From: Paenibacillus sp.
GTDB lineage: Bacteria > Bacillota > Bacilli > Paenibacillales > YIM-B00363
Length of the DNA: 64,000 nt
Assembly (NCBI RefSeq): GCF_035645195.1
Contig: NZ_DASQNA010000030.1
Coordinates: 310,001-374,000, forward strand
Direction of reading: 5' to 3'
Under the pieces are notes generated by a model. It had not been told where the DNA came from, did no database searches, and saw only the letters and a program-made list of their open reading frames with translations. The position numbers were made by a program, and so were the translations under genes. Positions 42,701-50,745 of this stretch are shown piece by piece (the first letter of the stretch is position 1; every line of letters begins with the position of its first letter).

Positions 42701-45364
42701 GCAGGGTATCAGCTGTACTTCATGGGCGCGAACGGCAAGCGGGTCTCCTCGATCGCGTACGTCCCGAAACGGGGCCCGACGCTGACGAGCGCTTACCCGC
42801 TGCACATACCGAAATACGTTCCGGACGAGGCGTATTATATCGGCATTTTCACGGTCGGTCACGACGGCCGGGAAAGCGCGGCGCATTACCAGCTCAATCT
42901 AGGACTGACGCCGATCCCGGGCGGCGGTTATGGCCATCCGCCGCTGCGACCGACCTTCTTCGATCACGACGACGACGCGCTGCAAATCGGCGGACAGCTG
43001 TACGTGCCGAACTACGGCGGAGCGGGGACGGTATCGGGCTATCAAGTGCTGATCGCGCAGCCGGACGGCACGCCGATCGTGGGCCCGGTCGCGACGGCGC
43101 CGGCGGAAGCGGCTACGATCGACGTTCCGTACGACACTGTAATTCCGGACGGGAGAGCGCGTATCATCCTCCGCGTATTGTTGACCGAAGGCGGGCATAC
43201 GGACCTATCCGCGCAAATCTGGGATTCGCCTTTGTTCCGCCCGGAAGATATGGATTTCCTCGACGATCACAAGGCGCGAGGAACGGTAGCGGGACGGCTC
43301 GAGTGGGCGAAGCCGGAGAAAGAATCGCTGTTCGATGCGTACTTGATCGATACGGACAAACCGGCGGAGGTCACCTATCCGAGCATCCCGAACGTGCCGG
43401 TCGATCCGTCGAAGCAGCGGTATTCGGTTGCGGTGCCGTCGTTCTCGTCGGATCAAATCGAGTATTTCCGACTGTCGGAAGCGACCGACGGCGGGGAGCA
43501 ATCGAATACGTGGCACATCGTCTCGATCGCGGACAATACGACGGAAGAACCGTACTTGAACACGGCGCAATCTTCGGCGATACCGGGACCGGCGAACGTG
43601 AAAGGGTATTTCTATCCTTCGGAAGATAGCGTCATCGACGGCTGGATGGAATGGGAGCATCCGGCGGATCGGTCCGCATTGCACGGTTACCAATTGTATT
43701 TCTTGGACGCGGCCGGACAGCGCGTCGGCTCGTACGTGTTCATCAAATACTGGGCGCCGGAGCCGGGCGAGTACGAACGCAGCATGGAATATTTCGAGCT
43801 GCCGCCTCATATTCCGTTCCCGGCGAGCGCGGCGTCGATCGCCGTCCACGCCGTCGACAACGAATATACCGAGAGCGCGGACAAGGGCGTCGTGCCGCTG
43901 TCGAGATTGAACGTTTCGTTCTACGACGCGGATCATGGCGCGAACGTCATCGGCGGCGCGGTGAACTGGCATGTATCTTGGGAGCCGGCCTCGGTGACCG
44001 GGTACGAGATTTTCTACGGCGATGCGGCCGGACAACCGATCGGGCAGCCGATCGGCACCGTCTCGGCGACTGCCCCGCGTCCGTACGCCATGACGATCCC
44101 CGCGAACACGACGCCGCCGCAAGGGGCCGAGACGTTCGTCGTCCGCATGGCGTCGGCGTCCGGGACGGTGGCGCAAGCGCACGCGGTCATATGGGACCGG
44201 CCGACGGAGTTTCCGCGATGGGAGCACGCGGTCGACGCCGATGCGTCCGCAGGCGTCGTTCGCCCGGTCATCCGATGGGTCGGGGCGACGGACGAAACGG
44301 ACATCGATGCGTATTTGATCGAGGCGCGCGCAGGAATCAATCAGTATCCGATCGAAATCGCCAAAGTCGATGTTCAAACCAACAGTTCGTACTACCAATA
44401 CGAAGTTCCAGCGGAATTGGCGGCGAACGTGTCGCAGTTTCGGGTCGTTCCGCTTACGGCCGGCGGCGAAAGCCCGGGGGCGAATTTTATCCCTCTATAT
44501 GACGACATTTCGGCGAGCGCCATGCCGGCTGTAACGGTCGACGCTGGACTGCCGAAGCCGGAGCTCGCTTGGCTGGAGAAAGCGGAAGCGGCGGATTACG
44601 CCCAAGGCAGAGTCAGCTGGCGTACCGTCGCCGGCACAGCGACCGTGACGGGGTATCGCGCGTACTTCCTCGATCAGAACGGCGCGAAGCTTCGGCCGCT
44701 GGCGTACGTGAAGCACGACGCCGTCACAACGACATACATGCTGCCGCTGGCGAAGGAACTCGCGATTCCGGCGGAAGCCGCCGCGATCGGCATCTTCGCG
44801 GCCGGCGGCGGCGCGGAAAGCGCGCAGTTCGCCTCGGTCAGCCTCGCGCTGCTGCGCGATCCGCCGAAAGTGCGCCAGCTGCACTGGGTCGATATCGATA
44901 CCGATCTGAACCGCGTCCGCGGCGCCGTGACTTGGCTGCCTCCGGCGGACGCAACGGGCGTGCAGAAGTATGAACTGTACTATGGCGACGCCCAAGGCGT
45001 GCCTTACGGGGCGCCGATCGCCTCCGTCGCGCCGGGCGGGCCGCTCGCGGTTCATATTCCGGCAGGAACGGTCCTGCAGCCGCAGCAAAAGACGATCGTC
45101 GTCGCGACGATCGCATCCGGCGGCATCGCCTACGCGGTCGTGCCGTTGACCGACGTGGCGTCGAGGGACGAGCTCGGCCGGAAGCTGCAAACGGTGCTCC
45201 GACCGACGGAGGCCGACAAGGTCCAAATGAACAACATCCGTAAATATATCCAGTCCGGCCGTCTGACGAATCTCGTCGGCGAGGAAGGCATCGGCCGGGA
45301 CGACATAGAGCTGCTGCTCGATCTGATCGAGCCGCGGTTCATGTCCGGCGCCGGTACGAATTAA
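39722..45364 (+). CDS. Giant secreted RCC1-repeat protein with about 12 novel modules
   Basis: An 1880-residue exported protein starting at GTG 39722 after GGAGAG. It has a signal peptide (about 1-35, ending VAPAAAAE) and an RCC1-like seven-bladed propeller (about 38-420) with repeats such as WAWGVNDYGQLGNGS and YAWGLNTDGQAG. About twelve diverged modules of roughly 100 residues follow, each with a pattern like FxDxD....GG.V.W......Y.LYF.D..G, and then a C-terminal helical module (VQMNNIRKYIQSGRLTNLV, then GRDDIELLLDLIEPRF). No LPXTG or SLH anchor is seen. RCC1 propellers mediate protein contacts; the role here is unknown. A paralogue follows directly. Confidence 0.82.
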   Translation: MANKSAWKTWTAKLAALATAAYAIIPVAPAAAAETLGYKEIGGALEAGIGLDTNGKVWGWGDYPKIGSDWNYTLHKPMPIRTADGQQLDNIADIANGIDFALALEDNGALDTVWAWGVNDYGQLGNGSYSDSIIPVQVQLPAGDVRKIAAGEQFGLALVGGIVYAWGLNTDGQAGSSSDSAVITPAPIRTLDGLLLEGVVDIAAGNNFAYAVVEQLNEDTNATERIAYAWGDPEWSGGSYGYPYQAAPLSALGTDVDRVFAGWAGEHSFATVGGAVYGWGNNSREQIRPGAAPNITTPALIEGLDGYSTSTIVPGWTHTLLISNGSVYGMGANGNNQLGFADPSEDISQPTPLVDGHGTPLAGAVSVFAGEYNGGAVFGPGSSFGAGGALAWGRNTNGQLGVGSEYVFTTVSTPKQVLAPAYSGRSISFSLIDPERATVNKCGETYLASPIGGMDPMKLPDGTCLFPDVELGDTPTIEYYSYDARYHGQNIRLGPITEDVNLGAIALTPSYIASFVSFEDDHPTAGRIQGYLSWQMNNWPGTHEMKSRVYFVKTDGSEAGTIAENLESNAFALGDTEIPEGAVGIQIETTNTLAPDQSYEMPKPYYFLDAPTHLPKVAVRDIDPRAYGYDNEYIGLKPEIAIEAPADLRYDAYDVRFYMAGEGYYFKPVGVFEAVANETLVINEELQELSFTSRNNFFYIDLLDEDGNAVYESFSMAGIEFDYIAAEQVAFTASDLTTPNVSFADEDETEGEVGGVVSWSWTDEAAPGSFTGYVLYFVDESGFKVEPIAKSRSYGPTSYELPMNTVVPEGAAGIGVFPYYIDGGVSHEPASTAYYAPAEGASEGPGEPAFSVWKLTFIDQNAQPNQIAGLLRWEQGADESWFDEYAVLNESRTEIGTVAKGMTGPYYEFELPPAGRDGGSTYWIAPKKNGTVVLTSSLPEIAVYDETSGASVGTPGTNGDLLPTVYASYSGQITGRTLTGGSVAWSSVLNEAAAGYQLYFMGANGKRVSSIAYVPKRGPTLTSAYPLHIPKYVPDEAYYIGIFTVGHDGRESAAHYQLNLGLTPIPGGGYGHPPLRPTFFDHDDDALQIGGQLYVPNYGGAGTVSGYQVLIAQPDGTPIVGPVATAPAEAATIDVPYDTVIPDGRARIILRVLLTEGGHTDLSAQIWDSPLFRPEDMDFLDDHKARGTVAGRLEWAKPEKESLFDAYLIDTDKPAEVTYPSIPNVPVDPSKQRYSVAVPSFSSDQIEYFRLSEATDGGEQSNTWHIVSIADNTTEEPYLNTAQSSAIPGPANVKGYFYPSEDSVIDGWMEWEHPADRSALHGYQLYFLDAAGQRVGSYVFIKYWAPEPGEYERSMEYFELPPHIPFPASAASIAVHAVDNEYTESADKGVVPLSRLNVSFYDADHGANVIGGAVNWHVSWEPASVTGYEIFYGDAAGQPIGQPIGTVSATAPRPYAMTIPANTTPPQGAETFVVRMASASGTVAQAHAVIWDRPTEFPRWEHAVDADASAGVVRPVIRWVGATDETDIDAYLIEARAGINQYPIEIAKVDVQTNSSYYQYEVPAELAANVSQFRVVPLTAGGESPGANFIPLYDDISASAMPAVTVDAGLPKPELAWLEKAEAADYAQGRVSWRTVAGTATVTGYRAYFLDQNGAKLRPLAYVKHDAVTTTYMLPLAKELAIPAEAAAIGIFAAGGGAESAQFASVSLALLRDPPKVRQLHWVDIDTDLNRVRGAVTWLPPADATGVQKYELYYGDAQGVPYGAPIASVAPGGPLAVHIPAGTVLQPQQKTIVVATIASGGIAYAVVPLTDVASRDELGRKLQTVLRPTEADKVQMNNIRKYIQSGRLTNLVGEEGIGRDDIELLLDLIEPRFMSGAGTN

Positions 45365-45367
45365 TCG

Positions 45368-45425
45368 AAAACCTCTATACCATTTCGGGCAGCGATGGCC
45401 CGAAATCGGCATAGAGGTTTTTTTT
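45368..45425 (+). terminator. Terminator between the two RCC1 genes
   Basis: Outer stem AAAACCTCTAT with ATAGAGGTTTT, inner stem ATTTCGGGC with GCCCGAAAT, then a T run. It makes the second gene an independent transcription unit. Confidence 0.9.
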
Positions 45426-45443
45426 ACGAAATTTTTTTACGAT

Positions 45444-45488
45444 TTGTGAGCGAGATCACAAGATTTTATGCCGTTTTTCCGTTATGAT
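45444..45488 (+). promoter_or_regulatory. FNR/CRP-type site in class II position with -10
   Basis: TTGTGAGCGAGATCACAA (45444-45461) is a perfect palindrome with the TGTGA-N6-TCACA consensus shared by Fnr and CRP-family regulators. A -10 TATGAT lies at 45483-45488 and the -35 position is poor. The site centre (45452.5) is about 42 bp before the expected start of transcription, the class II activator position. Confidence 0.7.
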
Positions 45489-45549
45489 AAGGGTTGGTTC
45501 AATTTTCCTACGTACGGGAAAGTAGATTTCCAGAATCGAGGAGATGCAC

Positions 45550-48500
45550 GTGCGAAAAGGCAAAACGAGATTCGTCTCTATGTGCTTGTCTGTGCTCTTG
45601 GCTTGCCCATGGGCGGCGACGGCCGCAACGCCGTCCGTCGCGGAAGCCGCGGAGCCGGTTCCGGGCGTCGCTAAAATCGAGGCCGGAGACGGCTTCGCGC
45701 TCGCGCTCGCCGAGGACGGCAGCGTGTGGGCGTGGGGGAGCAACGAAGGCACGTTCGGGAACGGCAGTTATTATGATTCCTATTATCCTACGAAAATCAG
45801 AACGCTTCCGGCCATCGCGGACATCGCCGCCGGCCCCGATTACGCGCTCGCGATCGAAGCGGGCGGCTATGCGATGTGGGCTTGGGGGGACAATTCCTCC
45901 GGCCAGCTCGGCATCGGCACGACCGGCGGCGAGCGGCCGTTCCCGGTGAAGGTCGATCTAACGTCGATCGGCCCGGCGAAGGAAGTCGAGGCCGGGGAAT
46001 ATTATAGCCTCCTGCTGACAGAGGACGGCGACGTGTACGCATGGGGCGCGAACGCCTCGGGCGAACTGGGGACGGGGCATACGGGCGGCTGGTCGGTCCC
46101 TTCGCCGGCGCCGGTGCGCATGGCGGATACGACGCCGCTCGCGAACGTGAAGGACATCGAGGCAGGGAACGACTTTTTCCTAGCGCTGACGAACGACGGC
46201 AAAGTATACGCGTGGGGGTTGAATTACAGCGGCCAAATCGGGATCGGATCATCTTCGACGTACTACGTGACGACGCCGACGGAAATTTTGAACGGGGCGA
46301 CCGGGGTGTTTTCCAACTGGGAAGCGTATCACGCATTCGCGACCGTCGGCGACGCCGTTTACGGCTGGGGGAACAACAACGTCAATCAGTTAGGATTGAA
46401 CTCCGGCTACCATGATGTGACCGTACCGACGCCGATTCCGTCCTTGACTTCGGCGAAGCATATTTCCATGGGCGAGCTGCACTCGATCGCCGTGGACGGG
46501 GCGGGCAGCGTATGGGGGACGGGAGAAAACAACGACGGCGTACTGCTGACGAAGCAGGATACGACGGCGTTCGAATTGTTACTGTCCGGGGAGGACGCAG
46601 TCAGCGTCGCGACGACGGACGAGTCCGTGTACATGCTGCGGGAGGACGGGGCGGTCGCCGTCTGGGGGCTGAACGACCTCGGGCAGCTCGGCTTGGGCTG
46701 GGTCGAGGAGGAGCCGATCGTCGAGAAGCATTTCATGCCCACGCTGACGCAGCGCGGCTTTAACGTCACGTATCGGTTCATGACGCCCCCGGCGTCGGAC
46801 GGCGACCAGCTTACGCTCGGCTGCGGCGTCGCGACGGTTCGCTCCGCTGTTTACGGCAATTTGCAAGGGCTGAGCAACGACGACGGCAGCTGCACCTACT
46901 ACGATCTGCAAAGCGGGACGCATGAGCTGCGGTCGGCCGACGGCTACGAGGTGTTGGACGCGATTCCGGCATTGACGGGCGATGCGCCGGCGAAGGACAT
47001 CGTGCTGACGCCGGGCTGGCTGCCGGAAAAAATTTCGTTCACTGACTTCGATTATCGCCGGGGCTACATTCGCGGGTATCCGAGCATCAGCGTGAACACG
47101 AGCGGGGGAGACATCACGCCGAGCTACCGGCTGTTCTTCGTGGACGAGAACGGCGTCCGCGTCTCGTCCGCGCCGATTCTGACGACCAGCGGCACCTATT
47201 CGGAGGAGCTGCCGGTGACGCCGGTTCCCGCCGGGGCGAAGGGATTGCGCTACTACGTAGATAACGCGGCGACCGAGACCGTCGAAGCGGTGCCGATGAT
47301 CGGCTGGCTGCCGCTGCTCGATACGCCTTATCAGGAACCGAGCGCCGCGTTCGTCGACGATGACAAGGACGACGGCATCGCAGGGAAGCTGATCATGAAC
47401 GATGCCGCCGGTGCGGACGTAAACATTAAGCAATATTCCGTCTACTATTACGCTTCCGGCGAACGGGTGGACGTGGCGACGTTCGCCGCAGGCTTCGGGA
47501 CGAAGGAACTCCCATTGCCGGGCGTTACGGCCAACCGGATGGTGTCGATCGATTACAAAGACGCGCACGGCAACGTGGCAAGGACTCGGGAGGTATACGC
47601 GTACGACGACATTTCCGCTCGGGCGCTGCCGAGTGCCTATTCAGATCTGCCCAATGTCCCCTTCACGTTTAACGACAAAGATTCCGATGCAGGCCAATTG
47701 GGCGGAGCGCTGTACGTTTCAACGTACAACTCGGGCGGAAAGCCGTTCTCCGGGTATCGCGCTTATTTCCTTAACGAAGCCGGCGACAGGCTGCAGGGGA
47801 TCGTCCAAGTCCCGAGCACGCAATCGTACCAAACGATATACTTGCCGGAAAATTTGGCGATTCCCGAGGGGGCCAAGCAGATTGGTGTATTCGCCTACAA
47901 TGCCGACGGGTTGGAGGGGGCTGCGGCGAACGCGTTGTTCATATGGGATGTTCCCGTGTTTTACCCGGTGGATGCGCAGTATGCGGATACGAACGAAGCG
48001 GCTGGAGCCGTCAACGGCAAGCTGACATGGAAACGGGCCGCGGACGAATCGGCCATAGACGCGTACGTCATCGTTGGGTACGACGCATCGTACAATAGAA
48101 GCACAATCGCCGAAGTTCCGGCGACGGGCCAGCCGCAGTACGAATACGCGCTGACGGCAGCCTCGGAGCTGACGGTGCTGGCGTACACCATCTCGGTGAA
48201 AAAGGACAACGCTCAAATCAATACGGATGCATACTTAGACGCGTATGACGACACGAAGGCGTCGCCGCTGGACCGGCCGACGAATCCGGCGCTGTCGCCT
48301 CCTTCGAAATACGCATTCGCCGCCGGCTCGATCGAGAACGGCGCGTTCTCGGGGCACATCGCTTGGGAAGGCAATAGCGGGGATTACGGCTACCAGCTGT
48401 ATTACGCCACCTCGGCGGGCGAGAAGCTGGAATCGATCGGCTTTTTTAAGAAGGGATTGTACAAATCCGTGTTCGGGTTCACCGCGTACGGGCGGGCGGT

Positions 48501-49122
48501 ACCGGAAGGCACGGCTAAAATCGCGATTTACACGGTCGACTCGGATCTGCGGGAAAGCCCGACCGCGCTGCTGCTTTCCATCGGCTCGGACACCCCGCCG
48601 CCTCCGCCGCCGCCGGACGCGAAGCCGACGCAGCTGTCCTTCATCGACATCAACCCGGCCGCGGGCCACATCGGCGGGACGATCTATTGGCACAAAGGGC
48701 AGGACGACAGCCAAGTGACCGAGTATCGTATTTATTTGATGGACGCCCAAGGGGTGCGGCTCGGCGAGGCGCTCGGCTCCGTGCCGAAGTCGCCGAACGC
48801 CGCGTACCGGTTCGACGTTCCGCTCGACCGTTCGGCCGCGTCCGGCGCGACGGACGTCGTCGTCGCCGCGATGGCCGGCGGAACGGAGCTCGGCTACGCG
48901 CATATCGCGTTCATCGACGCCGCGTCGGTCGACGCCGTGCTGGCGCAGGTGAAGCCGATCGTCAAACCGTCGGGGGCCGTTGCGCTGATCGACTTGATCT
49001 CGTACGCGCGGCGAACGGATCGAATGAACTTGGCGGGCGACGCCTCGTTCGGCAAAGAAGATTTCGTTATGCTGCTGCAGCTGATCGATCCCGCGTTCGT
49101 CGAACCTCCGATCCTGCATTAA
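45550..49122 (+). CDS. Secreted RCC1-repeat protein, paralogue of the preceding gene
   Basis: A 1190-residue exported protein. GTG 45550 is chosen because GAGGAG (45538-45543) sits six bases upstream, whereas it abuts the ATG at 45544. It has a signal peptide (about 1-32), an RCC1 propeller (about 38-400; WAWGDNSSGQLGIGT, YAWGANASGELGTGH, YAWGLNYSGQIGIGS), about six copies of the same ~100-residue module (for example LSFIDINPAAGHIGGTIYW), and a C-terminal helical module ending FGKEDFVMLLQLIDPAF, like that of its neighbour. A PPPPPP-rich linker (about 1016-1022) precedes the last module. It looks like a duplication with fewer modules. Function is unknown. Confidence 0.82.
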   Translation: MRKGKTRFVSMCLSVLLACPWAATAATPSVAEAAEPVPGVAKIEAGDGFALALAEDGSVWAWGSNEGTFGNGSYYDSYYPTKIRTLPAIADIAAGPDYALAIEAGGYAMWAWGDNSSGQLGIGTTGGERPFPVKVDLTSIGPAKEVEAGEYYSLLLTEDGDVYAWGANASGELGTGHTGGWSVPSPAPVRMADTTPLANVKDIEAGNDFFLALTNDGKVYAWGLNYSGQIGIGSSSTYYVTTPTEILNGATGVFSNWEAYHAFATVGDAVYGWGNNNVNQLGLNSGYHDVTVPTPIPSLTSAKHISMGELHSIAVDGAGSVWGTGENNDGVLLTKQDTTAFELLLSGEDAVSVATTDESVYMLREDGAVAVWGLNDLGQLGLGWVEEEPIVEKHFMPTLTQRGFNVTYRFMTPPASDGDQLTLGCGVATVRSAVYGNLQGLSNDDGSCTYYDLQSGTHELRSADGYEVLDAIPALTGDAPAKDIVLTPGWLPEKISFTDFDYRRGYIRGYPSISVNTSGGDITPSYRLFFVDENGVRVSSAPILTTSGTYSEELPVTPVPAGAKGLRYYVDNAATETVEAVPMIGWLPLLDTPYQEPSAAFVDDDKDDGIAGKLIMNDAAGADVNIKQYSVYYYASGERVDVATFAAGFGTKELPLPGVTANRMVSIDYKDAHGNVARTREVYAYDDISARALPSAYSDLPNVPFTFNDKDSDAGQLGGALYVSTYNSGGKPFSGYRAYFLNEAGDRLQGIVQVPSTQSYQTIYLPENLAIPEGAKQIGVFAYNADGLEGAAANALFIWDVPVFYPVDAQYADTNEAAGAVNGKLTWKRAADESAIDAYVIVGYDASYNRSTIAEVPATGQPQYEYALTAASELTVLAYTISVKKDNAQINTDAYLDAYDDTKASPLDRPTNPALSPPSKYAFAAGSIENGAFSGHIAWEGNSGDYGYQLYYATSAGEKLESIGFFKKGLYKSVFGFTAYGRAVPEGTAKIAIYTVDSDLRESPTALLLSIGSDTPPPPPPPDAKPTQLSFIDINPAAGHIGGTIYWHKGQDDSQVTEYRIYLMDAQGVRLGEALGSVPKSPNAAYRFDVPLDRSAASGATDVVVAAMAGGTELGYAHIAFIDAASVDAVLAQVKPIVKPSGAVALIDLISYARRTDRMNLAGDASFGKEDFVMLLQLIDPAFVEPPILH

Positions 49123-49123
49123 A

Positions 49124-49163
49124 CGAAAAAACCAGCCGGGCCGCCCCCGAGCTGGTTTTTTCG
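49124..49163. terminator. Bidirectional terminator between RCC1 and UPF0435 genes
   Basis: CGAAAAAACCAGC (49124-49136) and GCTGGTTTTTTCG (49151-49163) are perfect inverted arms with A and T tracts on either side, so the element can end both converging transcripts. Confidence 0.9.
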
Positions 49164-49171
49164 TGCCGTAT

Positions 49172-49396
49172 TTACGCTTTGCGCAGCTTGCCGAGCTCGG
49201 AGACGATCGCTTCGATTTCGCTGATGCTGAATCGTTCCTTGCTCATGACCATGTCGTAAATATCTTTTAAATCCTCATACATGTCTTCGTTGAAATGCGT
49301 CGATTTGATCGCCGCCCCCGTCGCCATGCGGAGCCGCGTTTTGATTTGCTCGACCATGTACTCCGCGTTTTCCGGCGTCGCTTTCGATAAATCCAT
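49172..49396 (-). CDS. yfkK: UPF0435 / DUF1128 family protein
   Basis: A 74-residue cytoplasmic protein matching the UPF0435 (YfkK) family of Bacilli over its whole length: NAEYMVEQIKTRL, then THFNEDMYEDLKDIYDMVM and the C-terminal IVSELGKLRK. Function is not known. It is divergent from the yyaC-like gene. Confidence 0.92.
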   Translation of the reverse strand: MDLSKATPENAEYMVEQIKTRLRMATGAAIKSTHFNEDMYEDLKDIYDMVMSKERFSISEIEAIVSELGKLRKA

Positions 49397-49485
49397 GAGG
49401 CTTCGTCCCTTTCGTCTAGGTTGGTTTCATTGTATCATGATTGCTAAGAAAAAGCTTCGGCGACGAAGCGGCGGAGGCGGACGGG

Positions 49486-49998
49486 ATGGACAGATGGGCG
49501 ACGGTGGACGGCGAAGGATTGAAGCGCGCGCTGCTCGACATGCGGGCGATGGTGGGCGATAGGCCGGTGACGTTCCTGTGCATCGGCACGGACCGCTCGA
49601 CCGGCGACGCGCTCGGGCCGCTCGTCGGCACCGCGCTCGCGAAAGCGGGCTACCCGCGCGTGATCGGCACGCTCGCCTCGCCGTGCGACGCGAACACGCT
49701 GCCGACGTGGATCGCCGAACTGTCGGCGGTCCCGCCGGGCAGCGAAGCGGTCATCGCGATCGACGCGGCGCTCGGGCGGCCGGAATCGGTCGGGAAATAC
49801 CAATGGACGACCGTGCCGATGCTGCCGGGCGCCTCGCTCGGGCGCAACCTGCCGCCGGTCGGCGATTTCGGCATCGCCGGCATCGTTAACGGCAACGGCA
49901 TCAAACCGTACGCCATTCTGCAAAACACGTCGCTGCACCGGGTGATGACGATGGCCGACGAAATCGTCGACGCGATTACAGCAGCGTTCCCATTGTAG
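49486..49998 (+). CDS. yyaC: YyaC family spore protein
   Basis: A 170-residue protein of the YyaC (DUF1256) family, which is structurally related to the germination protease GPR and is found only in endospore formers. Family segments are VTFLCIGTDRSTGDALGPLVG, AIDAALG and PVGDFGIAGIVN. ATG 49486 follows GGAGGCGG; the frame is open a little upstream without a start signal. The 3' end overlaps the converging SRAP gene by 23 bp. It supports assignment of the organism to spore-forming Firmicutes. Confidence 0.92.
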   Translation: MDRWATVDGEGLKRALLDMRAMVGDRPVTFLCIGTDRSTGDALGPLVGTALAKAGYPRVIGTLASPCDANTLPTWIAELSAVPPGSEAVIAIDAALGRPESVGKYQWTTVPMLPGASLGRNLPPVGDFGIAGIVNGNGIKPYAILQNTSLHRVMTMADEIVDAITAAFPL

Positions 49999-50692
49999 GC
50001 GGCGGCTCCGGCGGCGCGACCTCCTCGATGCAGGCCGGGTCGTCCCACCGGACGTTGCCGACGGACGGGGAGACCGGATACATGCGCATCGCTTCCGCCG
50101 GGTACGGGGAGAGCAGCGGCAGCAGCCGGTTCGGATCCGACACCGTGCGGTCGAGCCACAGCGGCTCGTCCTCCCGGCGCAGGATGGCGGGCATCCGGTC
50201 GTGGATCGTCGACATGAGCCGATTCGGTTCGGTCGTCACGATGACGCACGAATGATGCCTCGTCCCGTCCTCCGCTAGGTACGTATCATATAAAGCGGCG
50301 AACGAAAACAGCGGCTGATCCGTCAATACGACGCGCATCGGCTGCTTTTTTCCGTTCTCCGACGCTTTCCATTCGTAAAACCCGTCCGCCGGGATCAGGC
50401 AGCGCCTCCGGGCGAGCAGCGTCCGGAACGTCGGCTTCTCGGCGAGCGATTCGGCGCGCGCGTTCATGAGCGGCGCGGGCTTCCTGCCGCCGCGGCCGCT
50501 CCACGAAGGCGTCAAGCCCCAGCGAAGCATTCCCGCGCGGCGCTTCCCTTCGTGGGCGACGACGGCCAGCACGTCTTGGCCCGGGCCGACGTTGTACCGC
50601 GGCGCGATGCGTTCCATCTTCTCCGCCAATTCGATGAAAAACCATTCCCTGACCAGCCCCCAATCGGCCGTCAGCGTAAATCGTCCGCACAT
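49976..50692 (-). CDS. SRAP-domain protein (HMCES/YedK family)
   Basis: A 238-residue SOS-response-associated peptidase-like protein. The mature catalytic cysteine is residue 2 (MCGRFTL), which crosslinks to abasic sites in single-stranded DNA and shields them. NARAESLAEKPTFR, RCLIPADGFYEW (with the conserved Glu) and HDRMPAIL are also present. ATG 50692 follows GAGGAGG and must be the start because the cysteine has to be next to the initiator Met; the longer frame is spurious. It converges with yyaC. Confidence 0.95.
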   Translation of the reverse strand: MCGRFTLTADWGLVREWFFIELAEKMERIAPRYNVGPGQDVLAVVAHEGKRRAGMLRWGLTPSWSGRGGRKPAPLMNARAESLAEKPTFRTLLARRRCLIPADGFYEWKASENGKKQPMRVVLTDQPLFSFAALYDTYLAEDGTRHHSCVIVTTEPNRLMSTIHDRMPAILRREDEPLWLDRTVSDPNRLLPLLSPYPAEAMRMYPVSPSVGNVRWDDPACIEEVAPPEPPPTMGTLL

Positions 50693-50745
50693 GCGGCGCA
50701 CCTCCTCGGCACTATTGTCGCATGTTCGCCGCCGCCGCACAAACG

